DNA of 64,000 nucleotides from DATFVA01 sp963745945 (GCA_963745945.1 CAVUZG010000007.1:186001-250000), one strand, 5' to 3'. Positions 17,252 through 25,737 are shown, numbered from the stretch's first letter. Notes: generated from the letters alone by a model not told the origin. Program-made: numbers and translations.

Positions 17252-17569
17252 TTAACAGGAACAGACTGCTTTAAAAAGATTATCTAATTCCTTTTTCGCT
17301 TTTGATAAAACTTGTTCATTAACACAATAACAGACTTTTGGGCCTTCAATTTCACCCTTAACCAATCCCACCCTCTTAAGTTCCTTTAAATGCTGCGACA
17401 CAGTGGACTGTGAGAGCGGAAGCAAATCAACAATATCTCCGCACATACAAATATTCATTTCAGATAAAATCTTCAGTATTTTAATACGCGCCGGATGTGA
17501 TAATGCTTTGCCTATATCTGCAAGCCAGGCATCATCCTTTGTAAATTCTTGTTTTTTTGAGAAGGCCAT
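17252..17569 (-). CDS. arsR: ArsR-family metalloregulatory repressor
   Basis: 105 residues, winged helix-turn-helix. The recognition helix is LSQSTVSQHLKELKRVGLV. The arsenic-sensing site is in helix alpha3: NICMCGDIVDLL (Cys-x-Cys). Further cysteines lie at VCYCV and at the extreme C-terminus (CSC), which could add a third thiolate ligand. In this family As(III) binding releases the repressor from its operator; a matching palindrome is at 17591-17606, 22 bases upstream of the ATG. It is the first gene of the operon, so autoregulation is expected. Confidence 0.95.
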   Translation of the reverse strand: MAFSKKQEFTKDDAWLADIGKALSHPARIKILKILSEMNICMCGDIVDLLPLSQSTVSQHLKELKRVGLVKGEIEGPKVCYCVNEQVLSKAKKELDNLFKAVCSC

Positions 17570-17590
17570 TTTTTAATATTCCAATCGTTA

Positions 17591-17606
17591 ATCGTAAATA
17601 TACGAT
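17591..17606. promoter_or_regulatory. ArsR operator candidate
   Basis: ATCGTA-AATA-TACGAT, a perfect inverted repeat of 6-bp arms just upstream of arsR, with a further half site (ATCGTT) at 17584-17589. AT-rich imperfect or perfect repeats of this layout are the usual ArsR/SmtB binding sites. It also faces the thioesterase gene on the other strand, 84 bases away. Confidence 0.65.
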
Positions 17607-17689
17607 AGGGGGTTATTAAATGTCAAGTATCCATTAAATAATTTTTAGATTATTATTTTAGTAAACTTATTCCGGGAAAGGTCAATCTT

Positions 17690-18436
17690 TTGAACGAATT
17701 CTATGAAATACAAAAAACTATACATGCTTCGCAGGCGGATTTTACTAATCGTTTGAGAATTGATTCTCTTTTTATTTTGCTTCAGGATACAGCAGCGCTG
17801 CATGCAGACAAATTAAACCTGGGATTTAAAGCACTTATTGAGCACAATTTAGCATGGGTGCTCTCGTGGGTTAAAGTTGAAGTTGAAGCTTTTCCGAAAT
17901 TCGGGGATGAAATAAAAATAAGAACATGGCCTAAAAAGAAATTCAAACTTTATTCTTTAAGAGACTTCTTTATATTCAATAAAGATGGTCAAATTATTTG
18001 TAAAGCAACTACTGCCTGGCTCCCTATCAATATAAAATCCAAAAGAATAATTGATACATCAGGTCTGCCTGCCCCGATCAACTACCAGGAAAATGAATCG
18101 GCAATAGATGAACTTCCACAGAAAATTTCTGAACCGGACAATAAAATTTTCATTTTAAAAAAGAAGATGCGTTACACAGACCTGGATCTGAATCAGCATG
18201 TAAATAATATAATATATATTGAACTTGTTATGGATAGTTTTTCAAAAGACCAGTTTGAAAAATTCCAGCTGAAAACAATTGAAATAAATTTTATCGCGGA
18301 GAGTAAATACGATGATGAGATAGAAATTTACAAATCCGGGACCGGTCTTCAGAATATATTTTCCGGAATAAACCCTCACAGTAAAAAAATTGTATTCCAA
18401 TCTAATTTAGAATGGGATGAAATTAGTTTTATCTAA
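17690..18436 (+). CDS. acyl-ACP thioesterase
   Basis: Releases fatty acids from acyl carrier protein. 248 residues forming two hot-dog domains: residues 1-130 and 140-248. The second domain has YTDLDLNQHVNNIIYIELV, where Asn and His in NQHVNN are the catalytic pair of FatA/FatB-type enzymes, and RTWPKKKFKLYSLRDF is a family signature in the first. It starts with TTG at 17690, supported by GGAAAGG eight to fifteen bases upstream and by the alignment of the first hot-dog strand. Divergent from arsR. No operon partner. Confidence 0.88.
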   Translation: MNEFYEIQKTIHASQADFTNRLRIDSLFILLQDTAALHADKLNLGFKALIEHNLAWVLSWVKVEVEAFPKFGDEIKIRTWPKKKFKLYSLRDFFIFNKDGQIICKATTAWLPINIKSKRIIDTSGLPAPINYQENESAIDELPQKISEPDNKIFILKKKMRYTDLDLNQHVNNIIYIELVMDSFSKDQFEKFQLKTIEINFIAESKYDDEIEIYKSGTGLQNIFSGINPHSKKIVFQSNLEWDEISFI

Positions 18437-18577
18437 ATCCTTCATTTTTCTTTATTTTTAACCCTTTTTAATATTATCTGTGATCACACTCATTTAATCT
18501 TTGATTAGTGTTGCAACTTTTAATGTTGTTACATATATTTACATTATTAATTACTAACAAATAATAGGAGCACTAAA

Positions 18578-19129
18578 ATGGAAACAGGACATATAGATAA
18601 CCCGGTTAAGTCTAGCTGGAAAGTAGACACAACACATTCAAAAATTGGATTCTCTGCTCGCCATATGGTTATAGCCGAAGTAGAAGGTCAGTTCAGGGAT
18701 TTTGATTTAAATGTGGTTGCCGGAGATGATTTTTCCGACAGCGAAATCAATTTAACAATTCAGACTGCAAGCATAGATACCGGAAACACTGACAGGGATA
18801 ATCACTTAAAAAGCCCTGATTTTTTTGATGCAGTAAATAATCCTGAGATAAAATTTACAAGTACTTCATTTGAAAAAATTAATGATGATGAATTCAAACT
18901 TAAAGGTGAACTCACCATCCGCGGAATAACAAAACCTGTTGATCTTGATGTTGTTTACGGCGGTAGAGTAAAGGATCCATGGGGAAATGACAGAGTTGGA
19001 TTTCATATTGAAGGAAAAGTTAATCGTTTCGACTACGACTTGAAATGGAATAGTTTTATGGAAACCGGCGGAGCTGTTGTAGGAAAAATGATCAAATTAA
19101 TTTGTCACGTTGAATTAATAAGATCATAA
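18578..19129 (+). CDS. YceI-like lipocalin-fold protein, cytoplasmic form
   Basis: 183 residues with no signal peptide. The N-terminal SWKVDTTHSKIGFSARHM and the later FTSTSFEKINDDEFKLKGELTIRG (partly quoted) are YceI-family strands. The family folds as an extended beta barrel that binds long amphiphiles such as isoprenoid chains, and is often induced by stress. AGGAG stands eight bases before the ATG. A strong terminator follows (19140-19172), separating it from the nitroreductase group. Confidence 0.92.
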   Translation: METGHIDNPVKSSWKVDTTHSKIGFSARHMVIAEVEGQFRDFDLNVVAGDDFSDSEINLTIQTASIDTGNTDRDNHLKSPDFFDAVNNPEIKFTSTSFEKINDDEFKLKGELTIRGITKPVDLDVVYGGRVKDPWGNDRVGFHIEGKVNRFDYDLKWNSFMETGGAVVGKMIKLICHVELIRS

Positions 19130-19139
19130 TAAGTTTTCA

Positions 19140-19172
19140 GGGAGTCCGGATTTTCCGGCTCCCTTTCCTTTC
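19140..19172 (+). terminator. rho-independent terminator after the YceI gene
   Basis: GGGAG-T-CCGG, loop ATTTT, CCGG-CTCCC (one bulged T) followed by TTTCCTTTC. Confidence 0.8.
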
Positions 19173-19192
19173 AATAAAAGAGAAATATTATT

Positions 19193-19783
19193 TTGCACGA
19201 ACTAATAAAAAATCGTTACAGCACCCGGGCATTTGCTCCCGACAAAATTGATACTGAAATACTCCAGAGTTTATTTGAAGCGGCACGCTGGGCACCTTCT
19301 TCAATGAACGAACAACCCTGGAGATTTATACTTGCCTTAAAAGATGATCCGGAATCATTTAATAAAATGCTCTCTCTTTTAAATGATACTAATCGAATCT
19401 GGGCAATTAAAGCCCCGTTAATTATATTAACAACAACAAAACTCCGTTTCACTAAAAACAACCAGATGAATAACTTTGCACTTTACGATGCAGGACAGGC
19501 AATGGCTTATCTAACAATGCAGGCATATCATATGGGATTATTTGCAAGACAAATGGGCGGATTCAATTCTGAAAAGGCTAAAGAAGTTTTTGCTATTCCA
19601 GATGACTTTGTCCCTGTTACAATAACAGCAATAGGCAAGAAGGGAGATGTAAATAATCTCCCCGAATTGGTTCGTGAAAAAGAATATACTATACGCAGCA
19701 GAAAACAGCTTGATGAAATACTTTTTGCTAAAAGATTTAATTCACCGGTTGAATTTCCTGAAACAACAATTGAAAAAAGATAA
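19193..19783 (+). CDS. nitroreductase-family FMN oxidoreductase
   Basis: 196 residues. The N-terminus KNRYSTRAF and the AARWAPSSMNEQPWRFIL segment (in parts) bind FMN phosphate and are typical of the family; QMGGFNSEKAKEVF and FVPVTITAIGKKG complete the fold. Likely NAD(P)H-dependent reduction of nitro-aromatics or quinones; substrate unknown. It starts with TTG at 19193: no ATG is near and the first conserved residues follow at once. The pirin gene begins ten bases after its stop and a MarR regulator follows, so the three make a likely redox-stress operon. Confidence 0.9.
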   Translation: MHELIKNRYSTRAFAPDKIDTEILQSLFEAARWAPSSMNEQPWRFILALKDDPESFNKMLSLLNDTNRIWAIKAPLIILTTTKLRFTKNNQMNNFALYDAGQAMAYLTMQAYHMGLFARQMGGFNSEKAKEVFAIPDDFVPVTITAIGKKGDVNNLPELVREKEYTIRSRKQLDEILFAKRFNSPVEFPETTIEKR

Positions 19784-19793
19784 AGGCACAATT

Positions 19794-20498
19794 ATGAAAA
19801 AAATTATTCATCGCTCAGTCGAAAGAGGTATTGCTGAATTTGGCTGGCTTCATAGCAGACACAGTTTCAGTTTTGGTAATTATCATAACCCGGATAAAAT
19901 TAATTATGGATTATTAAGAGTATTAAATGATGATATTGTTGAACCCGGAGAAGGCTTCGGAACTCATCCGCATGATAATATGGAAATAATTTCTATTGTT
20001 CTTAAAGGTGAACTTGAGCATCGTGATAGTATGGGTAACGGTTCTGTGATCAGAGAAGATGAAATCCAGGTTATGTCAGCCGGATCAGGAATTACACATT
20101 CAGAATTTAATCCTTCTGATATTGAAAAAGTAAACTTTCTCCAGCTCTGGATTTTTCCAAAAGAAAGAGGAATCAAACCAAGGTACGATCAGAAAAAATT
20201 TACCATTTCAGAAAACGAAATTAAAAAAGTAGTTTCCGGTGAAAAGTCGGAAGATCAGCTTTTCATAAACCAGAATGCCTCAATCTTTCGAGGTAAACTT
20301 GAAAAAGATCAGGATTATACATTTAAGTTTAATAAAAAGGGAAACGGAGCCTACTTGTTTGTTTTGGAAGGTTCAATTATTTTGGACAGTGAAACTGTAA
20401 GCAAAAGAGATGCGGCAGGAATTTCCGAAACAGATCAGTTCCAGATTAAATCAACCGGTAAAAGTGAATTTATAATTGTAGAAATACCAATGAATTAG
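19794..20498 (+). CDS. pirin-family cupin protein
   Basis: 234 residues from the ATG at 19794; a longer in-frame version would lie inside the nitroreductase gene and has no pirin character. HSRHSFSFGNYHNPD and GFGTHPHDNMEIISIVLKGE (in part) give the N-terminal cupin metal ligands (His, His, Glu), and MSAGSGITHSEFNPS gives the fourth (His). The C-terminal cupin is degenerate, as usual. Bacterial pirins of this type can oxidise quercetin in vitro or act as redox-sensitive partners of metabolism. One base separates its stop from the MarR start. Confidence 0.93.
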   Translation: MKKIIHRSVERGIAEFGWLHSRHSFSFGNYHNPDKINYGLLRVLNDDIVEPGEGFGTHPHDNMEIISIVLKGELEHRDSMGNGSVIREDEIQVMSAGSGITHSEFNPSDIEKVNFLQLWIFPKERGIKPRYDQKKFTISENEIKKVVSGEKSEDQLFINQNASIFRGKLEKDQDYTFKFNKKGNGAYLFVLEGSIILDSETVSKRDAAGISETDQFQIKSTGKSEFIIVEIPMN

Positions 20499-20499
20499 A

Positions 20500-20949
20500 A
20501 TGAAATTGGAAGACGAAATAGTACAGCAAATATTTGAAAGTGATTATCATAAGCTGTCAATTAATATCTTATACACTTCAAACTGGCTTTTAAACCTTCA
20601 CACTGAAAAGTTGAAACCATATAATTTAACTGTTCAGCAGTTTAATATTTTACGGATATTAAGAGGACAACATCCTAATATTGTTAACTTAAAATTAATT
20701 AAAGAACGTATGCTCGATAAAATGTCGGACGTATCAAGACTTGTTGAAAGGTTAAGAGAAAAAGGATTCGTTGATAGAAAAACCTGCCCTTCTGATCGCA
20801 GGCACATAGATGTATGTATAACTAATGCAGGGCTCCAACTTCTGAAAAAACTGGATTCCGATTTGAAAGATATAAACAGTATTTTTTCATCATTATCAAA
20901 TGATGAGATTAAAACACTTAACGATCTCCTCGATAAACTAAGAGGCTAA
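20500..20949 (+). CDS. MarR-family transcriptional regulator
   Basis: 149 residues, with a winged helix-turn-helix in the middle (about 38-115) flanked by the dimer helices. Recognition helix MSDVSRLVERLREKGFV and wing RKTCPSDRRHIDVCIT are clear MarR hallmarks; Cys in the wing could sense oxidants, but this is inference. It is the third gene of a run with the nitroreductase and pirin, and probably controls them. A small convergent reading frame overlaps its last four bases (20946-21107). Confidence 0.92.
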   Translation: MKLEDEIVQQIFESDYHKLSINILYTSNWLLNLHTEKLKPYNLTVQQFNILRILRGQHPNIVNLKLIKERMLDKMSDVSRLVERLREKGFVDRKTCPSDRRHIDVCITNAGLQLLKKLDSDLKDINSIFSSLSNDEIKTLNDLLDKLRG

Positions 20950-21107
20950 AAGAAATTTTGAGCCAATAAAAACAAGAACAAAAGGGGAATCAGCATAAAT
21001 ACTATCCGGATCGTCCACACTTTAAATTTGTTTTCGTTTACAATTGTATCAAGAAGATCATTGTAATGTTCATCTTTTGAAAAAATCTTTTGAAATAACT
21101 TATTCAT
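20946..21107 (-). CDS. possible 53-residue single-pass membrane protein
   Basis: ATG at 21105-21107, TAG at 20946-20948. The first 30 residues are polar and charged (contains FSKDEHYNDLLD), followed by an uninterrupted hydrophobic helix of about 20 residues rich in Ile, Leu and Phe and ending QNFF. The amphipathic head plus one membrane helix looks like a real short tail-anchored protein rather than chance, but there is no clear ribosome site and no family I recognise. It converges on the MarR gene. Confidence 0.4.
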   Translation of the reverse strand: MNKLFQKIFSKDEHYNDLLDTIVNENKFKVWTIRIVFMLIPLLFLFLLAQNFF

Positions 21108-21259
21108 TTTCAAATTCGTATTTTTTTTACAAAGGTATGTTAATCACTTGCCTGTCAATTGTGAAAGCAAATTGTCACCGTAAACAAAAATGTGTTTTTG
21201 AACATACAGTGTTCACTGTTTAAGAAAATTTAACATTTTAATGATATAACCGATTTTCT

Positions 21260-21267
21260 TATCTTTG
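21260..21267 (+). promoter_or_regulatory. promoter -7 element of tRNA-Arg
   Basis: TATCTTTG matches the TAnnTTTG -7 box of Bacteroidota primary sigma. It lies 25 bases before the first base of the tRNA, an apt distance. Confidence 0.6.
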
Positions 21268-21291
21268 CAACAATCTTGTATGGTAGTTTAT

Positions 21292-21365
<74 letters not shown>

Positions 21366-21389
21366 CAAGGTTTTACATTTCAATTTTTT

Positions 21390-21500
21390 TAGTTCAGAGA
21401 ATAGAAGAGCCGTTGTAAAACGCAGATCGTAGGTTATTCCAATGGGATTTCATTGGAGGAATTCTCTCCAGGGTACAAATTCTAGTTCCCCCGCTCTTAA
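21390..21500 (+). other. decayed tRNA-like segment
   Basis: Downstream of tRNA-Arg, 21390 onward reads TAGTTCAG...GAGC like a tRNA D arm, then CGTTGTAAAACG like an anticodon arm, then AGATCGTAGGTT like a variable loop and T-stem entry. After that, the T loop fails (TTATTCC). Farther on is GGGTACAA (21471-21478), the same eight bases that close tRNA-Arg, and a terminal GCTCTT that could pair with AGAGC. No complete cloverleaf can be drawn. It may be a dead tRNA gene, an attachment-site remnant or a structured RNA; the hairpin CCAATG/CATTGG (21438-21455) supports some structure. The rest of 21366-21730 holds only a terminator. Confidence 0.35.
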
Positions 21501-21673
21501 AATTAACATTTTCCTCGAATAGAATAAGATTAAATTGAGTGTTCTTTACTTAATTAGAGTATCTCAATAGCCCTTTAAAAAAATTACCACCCCAGCTTTG
21601 AAATGAAAGTCTTAGTTTTTTATATGATCTCCTTGTTCATTTTATCTCTTTCAACTTGTTAATATTAATTATG

Positions 21674-21708
21674 AAACCCGCATCTTTTAAATGGATGCGG
21701 GTTTTAAT
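21674..21708. terminator. strong two-way terminator
   Basis: AAACCCGCATC and GATGCGGGTTT make an 11-bp perfect stem with a 9-base loop and T-runs outside both arms. It ends the minus-strand lipoprotein transcript that follows (stop at 21731) and any plus-strand transcript from the tRNA region. Confidence 0.8.
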
Positions 21709-21730
21709 TATCAACTGAACTTTAAAGATC

Positions 21731-22297
21731 CTAGTCTACTCTTGGATTAAATGGCTGAAACATCCCATCCGGATTATGATACCAAACCCAGGCATGCAAA
21801 GTCCAGAGATCGTCGTCTGTAGTAGTTGGGTCTCCTTCGAAATGACTCCATACATCATCATCACCTGTAAATCCTGCAGGTGGAACAGAACCCTCAGTCC
21901 AGGGAGTTGCATATTCAACAGCGACAAGCTTATACTGACCATTTTGTTTGGGTGCATAAACAAGTAATTCTGGATTCGTCATTTCAAAAGTACCATCAAG
22001 ATTTTCAAACTTTAAAAAATGCCAACCCATATGATGAACAAAATATTGAATATCCACATATCCACGCGCTATTGCTGTATCAAGGTTGTGATATTCAGCA
22101 GTAGCAGCTCGCACTTGTGCAAGTTCAGCCAATGTTTGATGTCCAAGTTTGGATAAAGTGTTCGCGTCAAATTCAGAGAAATCGTTTAACTTATCCTGTG
22201 ATGAAACAGGAATATTAATCGAATTATCTGATTCACAACCGGCAATAAAAAGCAAGGTTGAGCAAACGATTAGTAAAAGTAAAGACAAGTTTTTCAT
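21731..22297 (-). CDS. lipoprotein of unknown function, His/Trp-rich C-terminus
   Basis: 188 residues: signal peptide with lipobox IAGC (Cys about 21), a linker, then a domain with RGYVDIQYFVHHMGWHF (in part), NPELLVYAPKQNG, VAVEYATPW and LHAWVWYHNPDGMFQPFNP. The repeated His residues (HHMGWH, HAW, YHN) could bind a metal or a haem. I have seen similar uncharacterised exported proteins in many bacteria but cannot name a family or a role. It reads alone, ending at the strong terminator. Confidence 0.75.
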   Translation of the reverse strand: MKNLSLLLLIVCSTLLFIAGCESDNSINIPVSSQDKLNDFSEFDANTLSKLGHQTLAELAQVRAATAEYHNLDTAIARGYVDIQYFVHHMGWHFLKFENLDGTFEMTNPELLVYAPKQNGQYKLVAVEYATPWTEGSVPPAGFTGDDDVWSHFEGDPTTTDDDLWTLHAWVWYHNPDGMFQPFNPRVD

Positions 22298-22557
22298 TTA
22301 AGACTCCTTAAATTTTAATTATTGAAACAAAGATTAAAAAAGAAACCACCGTTTTTTTATTTACAGGAAATATATTCTTTGCAGTTCCTTTTCGTATAGC
22401 TCCAGTTAGGAATTTCATAAACATAAAAGAATTTACTTTTATCTTTAAAACATCAGAGTGAATCTATACGCATTGTTCTTCAGTATTTTTAATACTTTCC
22501 CCTGAACAAATACTCTCCTGATTGGCAGGTTACAAAGGAATTATTTACCGGAAGAAA

Positions 22558-22989
22558 TCAATTCATTCCAACGTAATTCCTATCTATTCTTCCGTTAGTC
22601 TCCAGGCAATAGTCCAAATAAAGATATCGGAGTATACAACCCATCTCGGAATTACATTCATCCAAATCAACTGCTCTCTTAACAAGATTTACTCCGCGTG
22701 CATCTCCTATCTTCAGTAAAGACCAGGCTGCTATCAGTTTAGCACTTTCATTTTTTGAATCGTGAAAAATAGCCATTAAAGGAATCAGCGCCCTTTCTGA
22801 TTTCATTTGTCCAAGGAAATAAGCACAGCTTATCCTCAGACTGGCATTATCCGACTTTAAGCCCTTAAGATAATTGCTTTCAATTTTTTGATATGCAATA
22901 GGGCTTACTGGTTCCGGGGGCGCCTGGGCAAACAATGATGAAGAAGTTACCGCAAACACAACCAGCAGGATCAAAAATGAATTTTTCAT
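22558..22989 (-). CDS. exported HEAT-repeat protein
   Basis: 143 residues from the ATG at 22987-22989, chosen because a perfect GGAGG lies seven bases upstream; the longer version would start at a TTG inside that ribosome site. Signal peptide to about residue 20 (SSLFAQ), then about three HEAT-type helix pairs: SLRISCAYFLGQMKS, KLIAAWSLLKIGDARG and a C-terminal Cys-containing stretch with two to three cysteines that could form a disulfide. HEAT repeats bind proteins; no partner is evident. The intergenic stretch 22298-22557 holds nothing recognised. Confidence 0.75.
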   Translation of the reverse strand: MKNSFLILLVVFAVTSSSLFAQAPPEPVSPIAYQKIESNYLKGLKSDNASLRISCAYFLGQMKSERALIPLMAIFHDSKNESAKLIAAWSLLKIGDARGVNLVKRAVDLDECNSEMGCILRYLYLDYCLETNGRIDRNYVGMN

Positions 22990-23162
22990 TTTAGCCTCCA
23001 AAAAAAGTTATTAAATAAAGTTTGATTATATCTGTCTGTCGGATACAATTATAGGTTTTAAATAGTGGGATGTCTGCCACAAATAAATCAAATGATGAAA
23101 CATTTATTTCATTTTTGGCAGTTAATAAGTTTGTTGAATATTGGAGAGTTGGATAGTAGTTA

Positions 23163-24278
23163 TCACATTATGCTGCTGGCATAATCTGAAGGTAGAATTC
23201 CGAATTTCTTAAAAAAACATTTTGAAAAATATGAAGGGTTGTTAAATCCGGATTCAAACGCAATTTCAGAAATATTGCCTTTATGTGCTTCAATCAATTT
23301 TAGTGCGTTTCTTAATCTGATTTCTCTTATAAAATTATTAGGTGAATATCCGGTCAAATCTGTTATTTTCCTATACAATTGTGCCTTGCTCATACCGAAC
23401 ATATTAACCAGACTATCTATGTTAAATTTTTCTTCGTTCCAACTTTTTTCAAAAGCTTCAAAAAGCTTAAATAAGAAATCTTCATATCGCGAACTTAAAA
23501 CTTTTATGAAACTATTTTTGAGTTCAGTTTTAAATTTAAGTTCGTTGTATGTCTTTCCTAACGATGAAGATATAATTATTTGATTTTCTCCGGCGACATA
23601 TTTTAATTGTTTTGCCAGATGGATTGCATCTCCAAATAGATCATCACTATTTGCAACCGGGGCCCCAAGGTTCAATCCTATTGAAACACCAAATTTTATG
23701 TTTTCTATTTTTGAAAGCTTAATAAATTTACTTTGTATGTCTGCAGCACAAACTATTGCGTTTTCTTCAGACACAAAAGAAGTTAAAATGCTGTTGTGTT
23801 CCCATGAAACTACGTAGCCTTCAAATTTTAAAAAGGAATCTTTAATAAACTTTTTTTGCAGCTTTAATAAGTCGGTAAATTTATTTTTATTAATCGGTAG
23901 TTTTAATATTAAAGGATTTTCAATTTCCAGATACATAATTGTCCGGTGAGCCGTTTCAGTAATTATACCATTAAAGTCCGGTCTTTTTTCTAACCATGCT
24001 AAATCGGCTAGTTTACCTAAGAAAAATTCTACTTCGCTAAGCTCAACTTTTATTATTTGTGCGGGTGAGCCTACATGGGCAGTATTATGCAAATTAATTA
24101 TTGATTCTTTATCCGGAGCTTCAAACAAACAGAAACCTGCACCTTTCGAAACATCATGCCAAAAAAATATAGATTTGCATTTAAAATCAGCCTGTAAATC
24201 TAAATCACGCTGATGTGCAGCTTCAACTTCTTCTACAGTTACACCATTTAAATCATGTCTATCCATATAAATCGGCAT
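23163..24278 (-). CDS. three-domain regulator: DUF4242, cyclase-like domain, AraC helix-turn-helix
   Basis: 371 residues. Residues 1-90 are a DUF4242/nickel-binding-like ferredoxin fold (PIYMDRHDLNGVTVEEVEAAH, in part; CKSIFFWHDVSKGAGFCLFEAPD, in part). Residues 105-245 look like a class III nucleotide-cyclase fold in degenerate form: HRTIMYLEIENP start, VSWEHNSILTSF, VSIGLNLGAPVANSDDLFGDAI. The usual metal-binding Asp of an active cyclase is not evident, so a sensory role is likelier. Residues 275-371 are an AraC DNA-binding domain with both helix-turn-helix units (FGMSKAQLYRKI; GFNNPSYFSKCFFKKFG). It reads alone, upstream of nothing obvious. Target genes and ligand are unknown. Confidence 0.82.
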   Translation of the reverse strand: MPIYMDRHDLNGVTVEEVEAAHQRDLDLQADFKCKSIFFWHDVSKGAGFCLFEAPDKESIINLHNTAHVGSPAQIIKVELSEVEFFLGKLADLAWLEKRPDFNGIITETAHRTIMYLEIENPLILKLPINKNKFTDLLKLQKKFIKDSFLKFEGYVVSWEHNSILTSFVSEENAIVCAADIQSKFIKLSKIENIKFGVSIGLNLGAPVANSDDLFGDAIHLAKQLKYVAGENQIIISSSLGKTYNELKFKTELKNSFIKVLSSRYEDFLFKLFEAFEKSWNEEKFNIDSLVNMFGMSKAQLYRKITDLTGYSPNNFIREIRLRNALKLIEAHKGNISEIAFESGFNNPSYFSKCFFKKFGILPSDYASSIM

Positions 24279-24633
24279 AGTATACTCCTTATTGTTTTAT
24301 ACTTTGATATGTGCTTCTGTGACATTCAGATTAAAAACAAATTACCGGAGAAGAGGCACCGTTTCTTTTTGTTTTAGGAGGACTGTTAGAATTTTAAATA
24401 AAGTATAGAATAAAATTATTTTTGTCAAGATTTAGTTTAAATAAAATGCCTAGAGATTTCATTTAATCAACGCATAAAAACTCCAGCAAGAATTACTATT
24501 AAATCATAATTAAATCCATTAATCAGAATTTATTTTTACAGAATACAGGCGGGAAAGTTTATTTGCTCACAAATATTTACTCTGCTTAAGTAAACATTAA
24601 TATTGCAAATTCGAATCAACCGGACATCATTTA
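24279..24633. other. 355-bp intergenic region without a gene
   Basis: Very AT-rich. It must hold the promoter of the minus-strand AraC-type gene at its left end; no open frame, tRNA, or convincing hairpin was seen. A TTAGGAGGAC word at 24377-24386 resembles a ribosome site on the plus strand but is followed by no reading frame. Confidence 0.5.
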
Positions 24634-25737
24634 TTATGAGGAATTTGTTTTTTCTTTTCCCTTTTGAAGAACCGGTACAGATGGGGCAGGTCTTTGTAAT
24701 GCAAATTCAACAATCCGGGCTAATGTTTCTCCAAAGCTTAGCCCATAGTGCTCGGCTGATTCCATAAACGACACACTTTCGGTTAAATCAGGATTAGGGT
24801 TTACCTCCAGCACAAAAACTTTATTGTCCTTTGTTAAACGCAGATCGAGACGCGCATAATCTGTACAGCCTGTTATTTTATAAGCGCTAAGTACAACAGC
24901 TTTAACTTTCTTTTCCAGTTTTCGGGATAATTTTGCCGGGCAAATAGAATGCACCCTGTGAAATGATTCTTCAAGCGGATTCCATTTTGCATCATAGCTG
25001 ATTATGTCAGGATGGTCAGATGGTAATCCGGAAAAATCAAATTCAATAATAGGCAGAACTTCCGGTGGATCGTTACCTAGCACAGAAACGTGCAGCTCAC
25101 GACCCTCTATAAATTCTTCAACCAGAATGGGAGGAGAATATTCTTCGAATGCTTTTTTAATCCTCTCATTCAATTCTTCAAAGTTGTATACAACTGATCC
25201 TTTCTCCACCCCGGAGCTTGCATCTTCACGAGCCGGTTTTACAATTATAGGATAATGCAATCCGTGTCGTCCGGGAAGACGGGGTTCTGAAAGAAGTTTA
25301 TAGCGCGGCGTAGGGACATTATTTGCCAGTAAAAGCTGTTTCGTCATTCCTTTTCTTTGACATAAGGCTAGCGTAAATGGTTTTGATCCTGTGTACCGAA
25401 TGCCGTACAGAGCAAATAGTCCCACAATTAAATGTTCAAGAGTTGAATCATCCCTATAGTACTCAATCAGATTAAAAACAACATCGGGTGGGTTGTTGCT
25501 AAGTAAATCAATCAGGTTTTGAATATCTTCATTAATATTTAATAAGCTGACATTAAAATCCTCTCCTCTTAGTGCGTTGACAATCGCTTCATACTCTTCC
25601 CTCACCGTTGCAACGTTAATGTCGTACTCCGGTTCAAAATCCAAAGTGTCTGGATCTACATCACGAATTTTTTCGTAAATATCATCACCCGAGTGATTAT
25701 AGATTACTGCGACTGTGATTTTCCTTTTTCTACTCAT
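24634..25737 (-). CDS. D-Ala-D-Ala ligase-like ATP-grasp enzyme
   Basis: 367 residues. The N-terminal domain (about 1-120) has VAVIYNHSGD and PDVVFNLIEYYRDDSTLEHLIVGLF (in part); the ATP-grasp part follows with PIIVKPAREDASSGV (glycine-rich lid), ILVEEFIEGRELHVSVL and VLEVNPNPDLTESVSFM (Mg-binding Glu and Asn). The overall layout is that of D-alanine-D-alanine ligase, but the substrate-site residues are not those of cell-wall Ddl, so amino-acid or peptide ligation of some other kind is possible. It reads alone on the minus strand and diverges from the response regulator. Sure of the fold, unsure of the substrate. Confidence 0.88.
   Translation of the reverse strand: MSRKRKITVAVIYNHSGDDIYEKIRDVDPDTLDFEPEYDINVATVREEYEAIVNALRGEDFNVSLLNINEDIQNLIDLLSNNPPDVVFNLIEYYRDDSTLEHLIVGLFALYGIRYTGSKPFTLALCQRKGMTKQLLLANNVPTPRYKLLSEPRLPGRHGLHYPIIVKPAREDASSGVEKGSVVYNFEELNERIKKAFEEYSPPILVEEFIEGRELHVSVLGNDPPEVLPIIEFDFSGLPSDHPDIISYDAKWNPLEESFHRVHSICPAKLSRKLEKKVKAVVLSAYKITGCTDYARLDLRLTKDNKVFVLEVNPNPDLTESVSFMESAEHYGLSFGETLARIVEFALQRPAPSVPVLQKGKEKTNSS

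Noticed and set aside
24360..24400. GGAGGAC ribosome-site-like word in the gap upstream of the AraC-type gene
   Set aside because: No reading frame of any length follows it on that strand.
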